This document shows positions 35,023 through 44,359 of a DNA stretch of 64,000 bases, piece after piece. The notes under the pieces are model-generated. The model ran no database searches. It had not been told where the DNA came from and saw only the letters and a list, made by a program, of their open reading frames with translations. A program made the position numbers and the translations under genes. Numbering within the stretch: the stretch's first letter is position 1; the number at the start of each line of letters is the position of its first letter. This DNA is from Candidatus Pseudomonas phytovorans (GTDB taxonomy: Bacteria > Pseudomonadota > Gammaproteobacteria > Pseudomonadales > Pseudomonadaceae): positions 4,748,001-4,812,000 of the forward strand of contig CP119325.1 in assembly GCA_029202525.1 (NCBI GenBank), in the 5' to 3' direction.

Positions 35023-35313
35023 TCACTGATGAACGCTTATGAACCAGGTCTCTGGTTCGATAAAAAAGAACTTGATGTACCAGCCATCCCGTCTGAGTAC
35101 ATGCACCTCGATGGCAGCGACAGCGTGGTGAGGGCTGCTTGCGTGGTGAATGCCCCGGCATGAGCGAATGACGTCGGCAACCTCGCGGGCTGACACCTCC
35201 CCTGTGGCCAGCAGGTTCTTGATATCGATCTCCCCCCGAGAAACATGTTGGTATTCCCCTGCTTCGAGCGCCGCCATCACCGCGCGCTGTGCCTCCCTGA
35301 AGCCGAATTTCAT
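35023..35313 (-). CDS. Small MqsR/DUF4258-like protein, candidate toxin
   Basis: The 96-residue protein shows an alternating helix-strand pattern. The segment EVSAREVADVIRSCRG followed by DGWYIKFFFIEPETWFISVHQ resembles the core of MqsR and DUF4258 proteins, small RNase-like folds found in toxin-antitoxin pairs. The resemblance is by eye and moderate. AGGA precedes the ATG. A short dyad 17 bases upstream of the start could be an autoregulation site. Its product would be blocked by the zinc-finger protein encoded directly after it. Confidence 0.55.
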   Translation of the reverse strand: MKFGFREAQRAVMAALEAGEYQHVSRGEIDIKNLLATGEVSAREVADVIRSCRGIHHASSPHHAVAAIEVHVLRRDGWYIKFFFIEPETWFISVHQ

Positions 35314-35329
35314 AGCTCATCCTTGCCAA

Positions 35330-35345
35330 TACGAAAATCATCGTA
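35330..35345. promoter_or_regulatory. Dyad upstream of the candidate toxin gene
   Basis: TACGA-N6-TCGTA lies 17-32 bases upstream of the start codon, in an AT-richer stretch. It fits an autoregulatory operator of a toxin-antitoxin pair but is short. Confidence 0.35.
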
Positions 35346-35534
35346 CAAAAACCAAATCAAATCTACCGTTAGCGATGCCAACGCGACCAGCGGTGCGCCT
35401 ATCGATTCGAGCGATAACCCGGAACACGCATGAACTATGGCCCTGAAAGCCGCAAGATGCCGCAGGCCAATGTAACCAACCCTTTCATGGCTGCTATTCA
35501 CCGGGCCCTGCTTCGTGAGAGGTGAAGAAGCATG

Positions 35535-35549
35535 AAATATTATTTATCA
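35535..35549 (+). promoter_or_regulatory. Weak Fur-like site upstream of the TonB receptor gene
   Basis: The 7-1-7 site ending in TTTATCA matches the Fur dyad at 10 of 14 positions, 80 bases before the receptor start. The region is AT-rich, so chance matches are likely. Confidence 0.35.
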
Positions 35550-35628
35550 ATATAAATTCCTACTTGCTGTAGCTTCTCATTCGCAGAAAAATCGCACCCT
35601 TTACCACTCCCCGCCTCAGGAACTCGTC

Positions 35629-37740
35629 TTGAAACGTCACCTCCCCGTCCGCCTCCTGCTGGTCGGCGCATGCAGCGCCATGCCTGTCGTTCATGCCGCC
35701 GACAACCTCACGCTGCCCGCGACCCAGATCGACAGCACGAGCGAAGCAGTAGATGGCGTAAGCCAGGGCTACGAAGGCAGGGCGGCATCCAGTACCACCA
35801 AACTGGGCCTGACCGATAAACAGACCCCTCAAAGCGTGACGACCATCACCCGGCAGGCGCTGGACGATTTCAAGATCACAGGTATCAAGGACGCACTGCG
35901 CGCAGCACCGTCGGTAACCGTCGAGCAAACCGAAACCGACCGTACCGAATTCACTTCGCGTGGCTTCGATATCAATACCTTCGAATACGACGGCACTGGC
36001 ATGCCCTTCGTAAGCAGCACGCTGGTAGGCGACCAGGACCTGGCCGAATACGAGCAGATCGACGTGTTGCACGGCGCCAATGGTTTGATGAGCGGCGCCG
36101 GCAACCCGTCGGCCACGGTCAACTTCGTGCGTAAACGCCCGACCGACACCTTCCAGGCGCAGGTCGATACCAGCGTCGGCTCGTGGGACAGCCGCCGAAT
36201 CGACGTCGATGTTGCCGGCCCGCTGACCGACAGCGGCAATGTGCGCGGCCGCTTCATCTACTCCCACGACAAGGGCAATTCGTGGATGGACCGCTACAGC
36301 CACGAGCGTAACGTTGCCGCAGGGCTGCTGGCAGTCGATGTGACCGACGCCGACACTGTGACCGTGGGCTTCTCCCAGCACAACAGTGACTCCAATGGCA
36401 GCACCTGGGGCAATCTGCCGCTGGTGGACAACGACGGCAATGCCATTCATTACAGCGGGCGCAGCAATAGCATCGGGCAGCCGTGGACCTACTGGAACCT
36501 GCACACCCAGCGAGCCTTCGTCGAACTGAAGCATGATTTCGGCAATGACTGGAACGCCACGCTCACGGCCACCGGGCAGCAGGAAAAGCAGAACACCAAC
36601 ATGCTTTATGTGGGGGGCGTCTCCGCGGATGTTGCCGACGCGTATGCCAACCACACCCGCAGCGAGGCGCACCAGTTGCTGGGCGAGGCCAAGGTGCAAG
36701 GCCCGTTCAGCCTGTTCGGTCGCGAGCACCAACTGACCTTCGGGGCCGCGTATGGGCGAACCCATCAGAAAGGCCAGGAGTATGACGAAGACCTGGAACA
36801 TGGCAGTTTCTTCAACACTTCGTTCTCGGGCATCCTGGCGGGCAACACGCCAATGCCGTCGTTCGGCGTCACCAGTGAGGGCCTGGCGCAGAACTTCCAG
36901 GACACGCAGAAAAGCGTATTCGCCGGGGCACGTTTCAGCCTGGCGGATAACCTGCACTGGATAGCCGGTGCACGTATGCTCAGCGCCGACGGCAAGGGTG
37001 AGAGCTATGGTTCAGAACACTCCACGCGCGCCCATGGCAAAGTCACGCCGTACACTGGCCTGGTCTACGACCTGAACGCGGCATGGAGCGTCTACGGCAG
37101 CTGGACCAAAATCTACAACCCGCAGTACAACGTGGTCGGTACCGACGGCAAGCTGCTCGACCCTCTGGAGGGCAAGAGCATGGAAGTTGGCGTCAAAGGC
37201 AGCGTGATGGACGACCACCTGCACCTGACCGCTGCGCTGTTCAAGACCGAGCAGCGCAACGTGGCTGTGGATGCGGGTTTCGATGGGGTTCAGGAGGTTT
37301 ACACGCCGGGCGACTTCAAGAGCCACGGCGTAGAGTTGCAAGCCTCCGGCGAAGTGGTGCCAGGGCTGGACATGCTCGCTGGCTACACCTATGTGCGCAT
37401 TGACGATGACAACGGCGAGCGTGCGCGCAAATATGTGCCGACCCACAGCTTGCGCGGCATGGTCACCTACCGCTTGCCGACCCTGCCACAGATGAAGGTT
37501 GGCGCCCGTGTCAGCTGGCAGACTGGCGTCGAGAACGACACCAACAGCGCCATCCACCAGAACGCCTACGGCCTGGTTGACTTGATGACCAGCTACGACA
37601 TCGACAGCAACTGGAGCACGTCGCTGAACCTGAACAACGTCACCGACCGCAAATACCTGCTGTCGCTGTACAACAATGCGACAACCGCCAGCTACGGTGC
37701 ACCACGCAACCTGACGGCTTCGGTGACCTGGAAGTATTGA
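35629..37740 (+). CDS. TonB-dependent siderophore receptor (no signalling domain)
   Basis: The 703-residue receptor has a signal peptide (LLLVGACSAMPVVHAAD), plug motifs DKQTPQSVTTITRQ and EQIDVLHGANGLMSGAGNPSATVNFVRKRP, and a barrel ending in TWKY. The plug is of the FpvA/FhuE type, which suggests a hydroxamate or mixed siderophore, but the N-terminal STN domain is absent. The start is TTG with AGGA nine bases upstream. It converges with the MFS gene. The ligand is unknown. Confidence 0.85.
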   Translation: MKRHLPVRLLLVGACSAMPVVHAADNLTLPATQIDSTSEAVDGVSQGYEGRAASSTTKLGLTDKQTPQSVTTITRQALDDFKITGIKDALRAAPSVTVEQTETDRTEFTSRGFDINTFEYDGTGMPFVSSTLVGDQDLAEYEQIDVLHGANGLMSGAGNPSATVNFVRKRPTDTFQAQVDTSVGSWDSRRIDVDVAGPLTDSGNVRGRFIYSHDKGNSWMDRYSHERNVAAGLLAVDVTDADTVTVGFSQHNSDSNGSTWGNLPLVDNDGNAIHYSGRSNSIGQPWTYWNLHTQRAFVELKHDFGNDWNATLTATGQQEKQNTNMLYVGGVSADVADAYANHTRSEAHQLLGEAKVQGPFSLFGREHQLTFGAAYGRTHQKGQEYDEDLEHGSFFNTSFSGILAGNTPMPSFGVTSEGLAQNFQDTQKSVFAGARFSLADNLHWIAGARMLSADGKGESYGSEHSTRAHGKVTPYTGLVYDLNAAWSVYGSWTKIYNPQYNVVGTDGKLLDPLEGKSMEVGVKGSVMDDHLHLTAALFKTEQRNVAVDAGFDGVQEVYTPGDFKSHGVELQASGEVVPGLDMLAGYTYVRIDDDNGERARKYVPTHSLRGMVTYRLPTLPQMKVGARVSWQTGVENDTNSAIHQNAYGLVDLMTSYDIDSNWSTSLNLNNVTDRKYLLSLYNNATTASYGAPRNLTASVTWKY

Positions 37741-37824
37741 GCAGATCTCTGGTTTGGATGTTCGCCGCGACGCTTTCAGCGCCTGCGAGATGAAGCGCCG
37801 ACCGCGCGGCGCATGCAGACAATT

Positions 37825-39036
37825 CTACGCCATGGCGCTGCGCAGGCGGGCCTTGCGCCAAACCAACCGCCCCAGCGTGATAGACCAATTGAGCAAGGAA
37901 ATACCCAGCAGGATCAGCAGCATCATCGGTAACCCTTGATCGATGATCACTTTGCCGGCGAGCAGCGGAAACCCGAATACACCGACGAAATAAGAAAGGC
38001 TGAACAACAGCAGGGACTGGGTCGTTGTGCCTTCTGGCGCTTCGTTCGCTGCAAGGCCGTTGATCACCGAATAGGTCAGGCCATAACCGATACCCAGCAC
38101 AATCGCCGCCAGTATGTATGCAAGGCTACCGGCGACAACAAACGTGAACATCAGCATGGATACAACGATCAGCCCCGACAGCAGGCAGGACATCCGGTAA
38201 GGGTCGCGCCTGACCACCAGCCCGGCGACAAACATGCGCCCGGCAATTGCAGCACTCATGAAGCCAATGAAGAACAGCGAGTAATCGAGTGCTTTTTCGT
38301 GGGCATAGCTCGTTTGAAAACTCGACAGCCCGCCAAAAATCGCACCGCCCAGGCCAACCATGAGGATCGGGAACAAGGCCCTTGAGCCCAGGACTTGTTG
38401 GGTAGCCTGCCAGGACAGCCTGGACACAGCAGCACTAAAGCGGTTGGGTAGTTGGCCCAACGCGGTCGCCATACGCCAGAACAAGGCCACGCCGATCAGG
38501 CTGGCCAGCGCCGCAACATAAAAAGTTGCCGTCACCGGCAGGCCCATCTGGCTTGCCAGGCGCCCGACCAGGGGCGCCGAGCCGATGCCGCTCATCATGC
38601 TGCCCGAGAGCAGCGCAAAGTACCGTGCGCGCTGTGCCGGCGGGACGATCATCGCCACGATGATCGGGCCCAAGGTGTAGAAAACGCCCCAGCCCACACC
38701 CAGCAGCAAGCCGAACATCATCATCAGGTACTGGTGGCTGGCACTTACGGCAAACCCGATGTTAGCAACGACCAGCGCCAGGCCGCACAGGGCAATCGAG
38801 CGTGCCGCACCGAGACGGTCCGACAAGTGCCCGGACACCAGCACGGCAGCAAATGTACTGAGCATGGCGGCGGAAATCACATGGCCGGCATCCTGCTCGT
38901 TGCCACCCTGCGTCCCCACCAGCAACGCCAGCAGAAAGGTCGATCCATAAGACAGCGACAACAGGTAGCTGGCAAAACAGAACAAGCTGAACAGGGGCTT
39001 TGACACAGCCATGGTGCGTTCATCCTGGAAGTGCAT
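37825..39036 (-). CDS. Major facilitator superfamily transporter
   Basis: The 403-residue protein has twelve hydrophobic helices and the MFS loop motif GHLSDRLGAARSIALCG after helix 2. It follows the XRE-cupin gene at 39151 on the same strand and is probably controlled by it. That regulator is a close paralog of the one heading the gamma-glutamyl-polyamine operon, so an amine-related substrate is conceivable. Siderophore transport is the alternative, from the receptor on its other side. The start is uncertain: ATG 39036 or ATG 39012. Confidence 0.78.
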   Translation of the reverse strand: MHFQDERTMAVSKPLFSLFCFASYLLSLSYGSTFLLALLVGTQGGNEQDAGHVISAAMLSTFAAVLVSGHLSDRLGAARSIALCGLALVVANIGFAVSASHQYLMMMFGLLLGVGWGVFYTLGPIIVAMIVPPAQRARYFALLSGSMMSGIGSAPLVGRLASQMGLPVTATFYVAALASLIGVALFWRMATALGQLPNRFSAAVSRLSWQATQQVLGSRALFPILMVGLGGAIFGGLSSFQTSYAHEKALDYSLFFIGFMSAAIAGRMFVAGLVVRRDPYRMSCLLSGLIVVSMLMFTFVVAGSLAYILAAIVLGIGYGLTYSVINGLAANEAPEGTTTQSLLLFSLSYFVGVFGFPLLAGKVIIDQGLPMMLLILLGISLLNWSITLGRLVWRKARLRSAMA

Positions 39037-39150
39037 GAGAGACCCTGAGTAGTTGGACCAGGCGCACAGTGTGCGTGGCACGCACAAACAGGGTAAATCC
39101 AGGATTCGTGATCTGAAGGTAAGTGACAACCAACCTATGCGGGTGCGCCG

Positions 39151-39705
39151 TTAGCTGAACACCCAAAGCACACGGGTGGGCTTGTCGGTGAGGTTGGCGT
39201 AACGAAAACTGGCGTGGGGTTGCAGCTGAAAGCTGTCACTGGCGCGCAGCGTTACCGGCTCGCCGCCACCCAGCCACACGGTCAACTCGCCTTCGAGCAC
39301 GAAGCAGCCCTGCTCCGAGCTGTCGTCCAGGTACTCCTCGCCACTGCTGGCCCCCGGTTCCAGGTGGCTATCGAGCATGGAGAACGCGCCGGTTATCGTG
39401 GGGGATGCCAGCACATCGGTAATGCCACCGGCCAGGTGAAGCGTGCGCCGCTCGTGTGGACGGGTGACCCAGTCGAGCTCGCGGGGTTTGTCCAGCTTGT
39501 AAAAGTAGGCGGTCGAGACGCCCAGCTCTTCGCTGATAGCCGTGAGGTCAGCCACGGTTGGGCGAGATACGCCCCGCTCGACCTGGGACAGAAAACCCAC
39601 CGAACGGCCAATACGCTGAGCCAGCTCGCCCAGGGTCAGGCCTTTGAACTTGCGCAGGTCGCGAATCAGTACTGCCAGGCCTTCGATTTCTTCGTGCACT
39701 TTCAT
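39151..39705 (-). CDS. XRE-family regulator with cupin domain (paralog 1)
   Basis: The 184-residue protein has an N-terminal helix-turn-helix (LTLGELAQRIGRSVGFLSQVERGVSRPTVADLTAIS) and a C-terminal cupin (EQGCFVLEGELTVWLGGGEPVTL, SFQLQPHASFRYANLTDKPTRVLWVF). It is about three-quarters identical to the regulator at 48011-48565, with the same length and start. It probably represses or activates its own operon with the MFS gene through the element upstream. The cupin would bind the effector; PuuR-type relatives sense polyamines. Confidence 0.88.
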   Translation of the reverse strand: MKVHEEIEGLAVLIRDLRKFKGLTLGELAQRIGRSVGFLSQVERGVSRPTVADLTAISEELGVSTAYFYKLDKPRELDWVTRPHERRTLHLAGGITDVLASPTITGAFSMLDSHLEPGASSGEEYLDDSSEQGCFVLEGELTVWLGGGEPVTLRASDSFQLQPHASFRYANLTDKPTRVLWVFS

Positions 39706-39729
39706 AGTTGAATCGCGACTTTCGGACGG

Positions 39730-39766
39730 GAAATGAATGCCCTGAAAAGTACATGATTCATTTCAC
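39730..39766 (-). promoter_or_regulatory. Operator-like element of XRE-cupin paralog 1
   Basis: GAAATGAAT and ATTCATTTC are perfect inverted arms (39730-39738 and 39756-39764). On the minus strand the element reads GTGAAAT-N3-TCATGTA (39766-39750), which recurs in front of paralog 2 at nearly the same distance from its start codon (41 versus 43 bases). Confidence 0.7.
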
Positions 39767-39906
39767 AAAGCAAAATTGTTCACGCAACGGCGAGGGTGAT
39801 GCGTCAGCGCGCAGGGGTTCAAACCGGGGCGTGGTTCCGTTCATTGAGGATCAGAAGCAACGTGGCCATGCCTGTGAAACCATGGTTGTCAGCATGGGCA
39901 CGTTTC

Positions 39907-40902
39907 TCAGCAGACCTCGATCACTACTTTCCCTTGAGCATTGCCTGACTCTACGAGGTTGTGGGCTTCCATTGCCTCATGCAGGAAGAAACGCCGAGGA
40001 TGGAGGTTTGGCTTCAGCTTGCCCTCATCAATCAAGCGGCTACATTCCTCAAGGACCTTACCATGGTGCGCTCTCCCGTTGCCGGTAAGCATGGGCAACA
40101 ACACAAACACGCCGGACAGCGTCATCGCGCGTAAAGACCCAGTTGCCAGTGCGTGCGTACCAAAAGCAGCACAGCTGACAATGTGGCCACGATGGGCAAC
40201 CGCTTCGAATGACGCATCAAGGGTCGCGCCCCCAACAGTGTCGTAAATGACATCGAAGCCTTTGCCGCCGGTGTGCTTTTCAACGTACTCGGCAGGTTGG
40301 TGCAACTGGTAGTCAATGGGTATGGCGCCATACGCTTGTACTACCGGCGACTTGGCTGCAGAGACAGAGGCGTAGACTTCGGCCCCAAAGGCCTTGGCGA
40401 GCTGCACCGCAATGTGGCCAACCCCACCAGCGCCGCCGTGTATCAATACGCGCTGTCCTTGGCGAACATGAGCAGCGTCGACCAGCCCTTCCCATGCAGT
40501 GAGCATTACCAACGGGAGCGCTGCGGCCTCACGGAAGCTCAGCCCTCTGGGCTTTAATGCAAGCAGTGCAGCGTCCACTGCAACGAACTCTGCAAGGCTG
40601 CCAGGCATGCCAAAGACGCCACCGGCCAAGCCGTAGACCGCATCTCCTACAGTGAAACGGTCAACCCCGTCGCCCACTGCCTCTACAGTACCCGCCAGGT
40701 CAGTGCCGAGGATGGCTGGAAGCGCTGGCATGGCATACGGGGCATTGCCAGTGCGAATTTTGTAGTCGATAGGGTTTACCCCGCTCGCGACCACACGCAC
40801 CAGCACCTGACCTGCCAATGGTTGAGGGCGGGGTACGCTGCTCTCAACCATCTGGTTATTAATAAAATCGTGTAGGACTAGCGCCCGCATAGAGTCAGTC
40901 AT
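39907..40902 (-). CDS. Quinone oxidoreductase-like zinc-independent MDR alcohol dehydrogenase
   Basis: The 331-residue medium-chain reductase has ASGVNPIDYKIRTG near the N-terminus, GTDLAGTVEAVG, and the NADPH-binding VLIHGGAGGVGHIAVQLAKAFGAEVYA. No catalytic zinc cysteines are present, so it belongs with quinone oxidoreductases or enone reductases. The ATG at 40902 is used; a TTG one codon earlier is possible. It diverges from the LysR gene at 41138, which likely controls it. Confidence 0.85.
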   Translation of the reverse strand: MTDSMRALVLHDFINNQMVESSVPRPQPLAGQVLVRVVASGVNPIDYKIRTGNAPYAMPALPAILGTDLAGTVEAVGDGVDRFTVGDAVYGLAGGVFGMPGSLAEFVAVDAALLALKPRGLSFREAAALPLVMLTAWEGLVDAAHVRQGQRVLIHGGAGGVGHIAVQLAKAFGAEVYASVSAAKSPVVQAYGAIPIDYQLHQPAEYVEKHTGGKGFDVIYDTVGGATLDASFEAVAHRGHIVSCAAFGTHALATGSLRAMTLSGVFVLLPMLTGNGRAHHGKVLEECSRLIDEGKLKPNLHPRRFFLHEAMEAHNLVESGNAQGKVVIEVC

Positions 40903-41137
40903 CAAAAGAATCTCGTATTTTGAAATCGGCTAAACGCTCTAATCCGGCAGGCCAACTGCCTCGCACCACGTGCGCCGGCCTCGGCCTGAAGTTGAGTGTG
41001 GCCGGCTTCCTGTGATAAACGATTGCGAAGTGCGTCATGACACTTCCCCCTGCCAAATTCGATGGAAGCATTCTTCATCGCCCATCGAGGCAGAAAAAGC
41101 GTCAAGAACCCTCAAGACTGGAAACTATTTTTTTATA

Positions 41138-42043
41138 ATGGACCTTCTCACGCCCATGCGAACCTTTCTCAAGGTCGCTGAAACCGGCTCGTTTTCCGCT
41201 ACTGCAAACGTCCTGGACATGTCCCCTCAGCTGGTGGGCAAACACGTTCAGGCGCTTGAGCAGCATTTGGGGTTGAAGCTGCTGAACCGGACAACTCGCA
41301 AGCAAAGCCTTACCGAGTTTGGCGAGGCCTTCCTGGATCGGGCCAGGGTAATACTGGATGAGTTCGAGGACGCTGAGCGGCTCGCGGAATCAGCACGAGG
41401 TAAACCGGTAGGACGGCTTCGCGTGAACGCCCCGGTTACCTTTGGAAATCAGATACTCGCGCCGAGATTGGTCAAGTTCATGCAGGCCCATCCTGCAGTG
41501 ACGGTGGTTCTGACATTGTCCAATCACTTGGTGGACGTAGTAAGCGACGGCTACGACGTAGTGTTTCGAGTGGGGGATCTGGCAGACAGCAGCCTGATCG
41601 CGAGGCGGCTGGGGCCGTATCCTCTAGTGCTATGTGCTGCACCTTCGTACTTGGCAACCAAGCCATCAATCGTGCATCCCGAAGACCTTGCAAAGCATGA
41701 GTGCCTGGGCTTTACCCACTCAGAGCTAAGAACACACTGGACCTTCAGAGATACAGATGGCGCCTCGCTCGCGGTACCGATCACCAGCAAATTCATGGTT
41801 AATCAGAGCGAACCTCTGTTAACCGCCTGTCTGGCTGGCATGGGGCTGATCCTCCAGCCGCTGGAGTTGGTACGAACCGCACTACGCTCAGGGCAACTGA
41901 TTGAGGTTCTTCCAGATTATCCGCCCGTGTCACCGCCGATCAGCGTGCTGTACTCCCGAGATCGCCGTAGCACCCCCAAGCTGACCAGCTTCTTGGCGTT
42001 CTGCACGGCTGAGTTCACAGAGCAGGTAATGACAACCAGGTAA
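41138..42043 (+). CDS. LysR-family regulator of the quinone reductase-like gene
   Basis: The 301-residue protein has the CrgA-like N-terminus MRTFLKVAETGSFSATANVLDMSPQLVGKHVQALEQHLGLKLLNRTTR and a full effector domain. The ATG at 41138 begins the normal LysR sequence. Base composition here is less GC-rich than in the neighbouring core genes. It ends 26 bases from the convergent second LysR gene. Confidence 0.87.
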   Translation: MDLLTPMRTFLKVAETGSFSATANVLDMSPQLVGKHVQALEQHLGLKLLNRTTRKQSLTEFGEAFLDRARVILDEFEDAERLAESARGKPVGRLRVNAPVTFGNQILAPRLVKFMQAHPAVTVVLTLSNHLVDVVSDGYDVVFRVGDLADSSLIARRLGPYPLVLCAAPSYLATKPSIVHPEDLAKHECLGFTHSELRTHWTFRDTDGASLAVPITSKFMVNQSEPLLTACLAGMGLILQPLELVRTALRSGQLIEVLPDYPPVSPPISVLYSRDRRSTPKLTSFLAFCTAEFTEQVMTTR

Positions 42044-42069
42044 AGCCGTCGACAGGGGTTCGCTGGCCG

Positions 42070-42972
42070 TCAGGAAACCGGGGCACGATCACGACTCCGC
42101 ATGGCCATGTCTGCTTCGAGCATCTGCAAAAACACTTTCACTCGCGCAGGGACATACCGGCGTGATGGTGTGACGGCCCACACCGACAGCGCCTCCATCC
42201 CGGCATCCGACAGTTTGATTTCTACCAGGGTGCCATCGTTGATCTGAGAAATGACGTCCCAGTAGGCCAGCAGTGCCACCCCCAGCCCTCGCACTGCAGC
42301 GTCGCGTACCGCCCCCACGTTACTGATGCTGACCCTGCCCTCCATACGGCGCCGAATGATTGATCCATTCACCACAAATGGCCACTTTGGGACAGCCTGC
42401 AGCACGATGCATTGGTGTGACTCCAGATCTGACAACCTCTGAGGCACCCCGTGCTGCGCCAAGTACTTTGGAGAGGCACAGAGCACCCGTGGATTCGGCG
42501 ATACCTGCCTTGCTACCAGCTCGGAGTCGACAAGTGGAGCGACTCGCAGAGCAAGATCGAATCCGCGGCTGACCATATCGACCACTGTGTCTGAAACATC
42601 CAGCTCAACGCGCAGCTCGGGGTAGTTGAGCAATAGCCGTGGGAGCATCTCCAACACTATGGATTGTCCGAAGACACTCGGCGCCGTTACCCGCAGCAAG
42701 CCTGTGACACGGCTTGCAGAAGGCTGGAGCTCTTCCAGTGCGCTTTCCTCAGCCTCAATCATCGTGCGGGCATAGGGTAAGAACGCTTCGCCTTCAGCTG
42801 TAAGCGAGACAGAGCGGGTGGTTCGCTGGAACAGTCGAACCCCGATCTCCTTCTCTAGCGCAGCAATCCTGCGGGAGACATGCATCGGCACAACATCCAG
42901 CTGTCGAGCAGCCGCTGACAGGCTGCCCGCTGTCACTACAGCCATATAGATGCGCAGGTCTAGAACCAGCAT
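42070..42972 (-). CDS. LysR-family regulator of the OYE-type gene
   Basis: The 300-residue protein starts with LRIYMAVVTAGSLSAAARQLDVVPMHVSRRIAALEKEIGVRLFQRTTR and has a CrgA-type effector domain. It diverges from the flavin oxidoreductase gene at 43097 with about 125 bases between, so it likely controls that gene. It is similar in class to the neighbouring LysR but not a recent copy. Confidence 0.87.
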   Translation of the reverse strand: MLVLDLRIYMAVVTAGSLSAAARQLDVVPMHVSRRIAALEKEIGVRLFQRTTRSVSLTAEGEAFLPYARTMIEAEESALEELQPSASRVTGLLRVTAPSVFGQSIVLEMLPRLLLNYPELRVELDVSDTVVDMVSRGFDLALRVAPLVDSELVARQVSPNPRVLCASPKYLAQHGVPQRLSDLESHQCIVLQAVPKWPFVVNGSIIRRRMEGRVSISNVGAVRDAAVRGLGVALLAYWDVISQINDGTLVEIKLSDAGMEALSVWAVTPSRRYVPARVKVFLQMLEADMAMRSRDRAPVS

Positions 42973-43096
42973 GATTACCTCAAATTATGTTAAGCCGGCT
43001 AAACAACCAGATGGCTAGGTCTGCCGGTATGAGCTTCGTAGGATTCGGGAATGGCATGAAATAAATTGCCAATCGACGGAACTACGAGGTGACTGT

Positions 43097-44197
43097 ATGC
43101 CGGATTCAATAGCAGCAATTCTAACGCCTTACGATATTAACAGGCTCACCCTGCGCAATCGCCTGGCAGTTGCGCCCATGACTCGCGTAAGCGCCACGCA
43201 GGATGGCAAAGCCACCGACGCCATGGCACGGTACTACGAGCGGTTTGCCAAGGGAGGGTTCGGCCTGGTGATTACGGAAGGTATCTATACCGACCGGCAA
43301 TTTTCCCAGGGCTACCCTTTCCAGCCGGGTATTACCGACCCAGAGCAGGCGCGTGCATGGCGCGTGGTAACTGATCGGATTCACGCTCATCACAGCGCCG
43401 CCTTTGCTCAGATCATGCACGCTGGGGCGCTTAGCCAAGCGAACCGATTTTCTGACCACACGATAGCGCCCTCATCGGTTCAGCCCAAAGGCGAACAGAT
43501 GCGTTTTTACTTTGGTGAGGGTTCGTACCCTGTTCCCAAGGCGATGACCGATGAGGACATCGCCGACGCCATCGCCGGATTTGCCCAGTCGGCCAAGCGG
43601 TCAGTTACGGAAGCTGGCTTCGACGGCATTGAAATACATGGGGCAAACGGCTACTTGCTCGACCAATTCCTCACCGACTACGCCAACCAACGCGGGGATC
43701 GCTGGGGTGGCAGCACGCACCAGCGAATCCAGCTAACGCTTGAGGTCGTCAAAGCAGTCAGGGTCGAAGTGGGTGCTGTGCCGGTCGGCGTCCGGATATC
43801 CCAAGGCAAGGTCAATGACTTCCAGCACAAATGGGCTGGGGGCGAAGCGGACGCCGAAGTCATTTTCGGCTCGCTGCAGGATTCAGGTGTCGATTTCATC
43901 CACGTAACCGAGTTCGAAGCGTGGAAGCCTGCGTTCACCAGCAACAGCGCAAGCTTGATCGAGCTCGCCCGACGGTATGCACCGACCCCGGCGCTGATCG
44001 CCAATGGCGGCCTTCACGCGCCCGAGCATCTCGATACCGCGCTGAGCGACGGCGCAAACATCATCGCCCTGGGGAAAGCAGCGCTGGCAAATCCAGACTT
44101 CCCGAGCCGTCTACTTGAGGGGAAGCCTCTCGCACCCTTCGATGCATCGATTCTCGGACCGATTGCAAATATCAAGGCGGGTGAGTTCGAAGCCTAG
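43097..44197 (+). CDS. Old yellow enzyme family NADH:flavin oxidoreductase
   Basis: The 366-residue TIM-barrel flavoenzyme has LRNRLAVAPMTRVSA at the N-terminus, QIMHAGALSQ, and EIHGANGYLLDQFLTDYANQRGDRWGG, the FMN and substrate region of the OYE family. It reduces activated C=C bonds of enones, nitro compounds or similar electrophiles. Paired with a divergent LysR, it resembles electrophile-response loci. The real substrate is unknown. Confidence 0.87.
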   Translation: MPDSIAAILTPYDINRLTLRNRLAVAPMTRVSATQDGKATDAMARYYERFAKGGFGLVITEGIYTDRQFSQGYPFQPGITDPEQARAWRVVTDRIHAHHSAAFAQIMHAGALSQANRFSDHTIAPSSVQPKGEQMRFYFGEGSYPVPKAMTDEDIADAIAGFAQSAKRSVTEAGFDGIEIHGANGYLLDQFLTDYANQRGDRWGGSTHQRIQLTLEVVKAVRVEVGAVPVGVRISQGKVNDFQHKWAGGEADAEVIFGSLQDSGVDFIHVTEFEAWKPAFTSNSASLIELARRYAPTPALIANGGLHAPEHLDTALSDGANIIALGKAALANPDFPSRLLEGKPLAPFDASILGPIANIKAGEFEA

Positions 44198-44359
44198 AAA
44201 ACCATGACAGGGGGTTCGGCGCACATCAGTAGTGACCGACCAGGTTGACCTGGCCGTGAACTATCCTCGGCGCCTGCAGGATCAGGCCGCGATCTGCAGG
44301 TGCGAGTAAGCCGTTCCACAGTTGAAAGCCCGCGCCGTTCCCGAAGTACGTGCTCGCCC

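Noticed and set aside
39810..39840. A tRNA T-loop-like stretch (GGTTCAAACC)
   Set aside because: No acceptor, D or anticodon stems could be paired around it.
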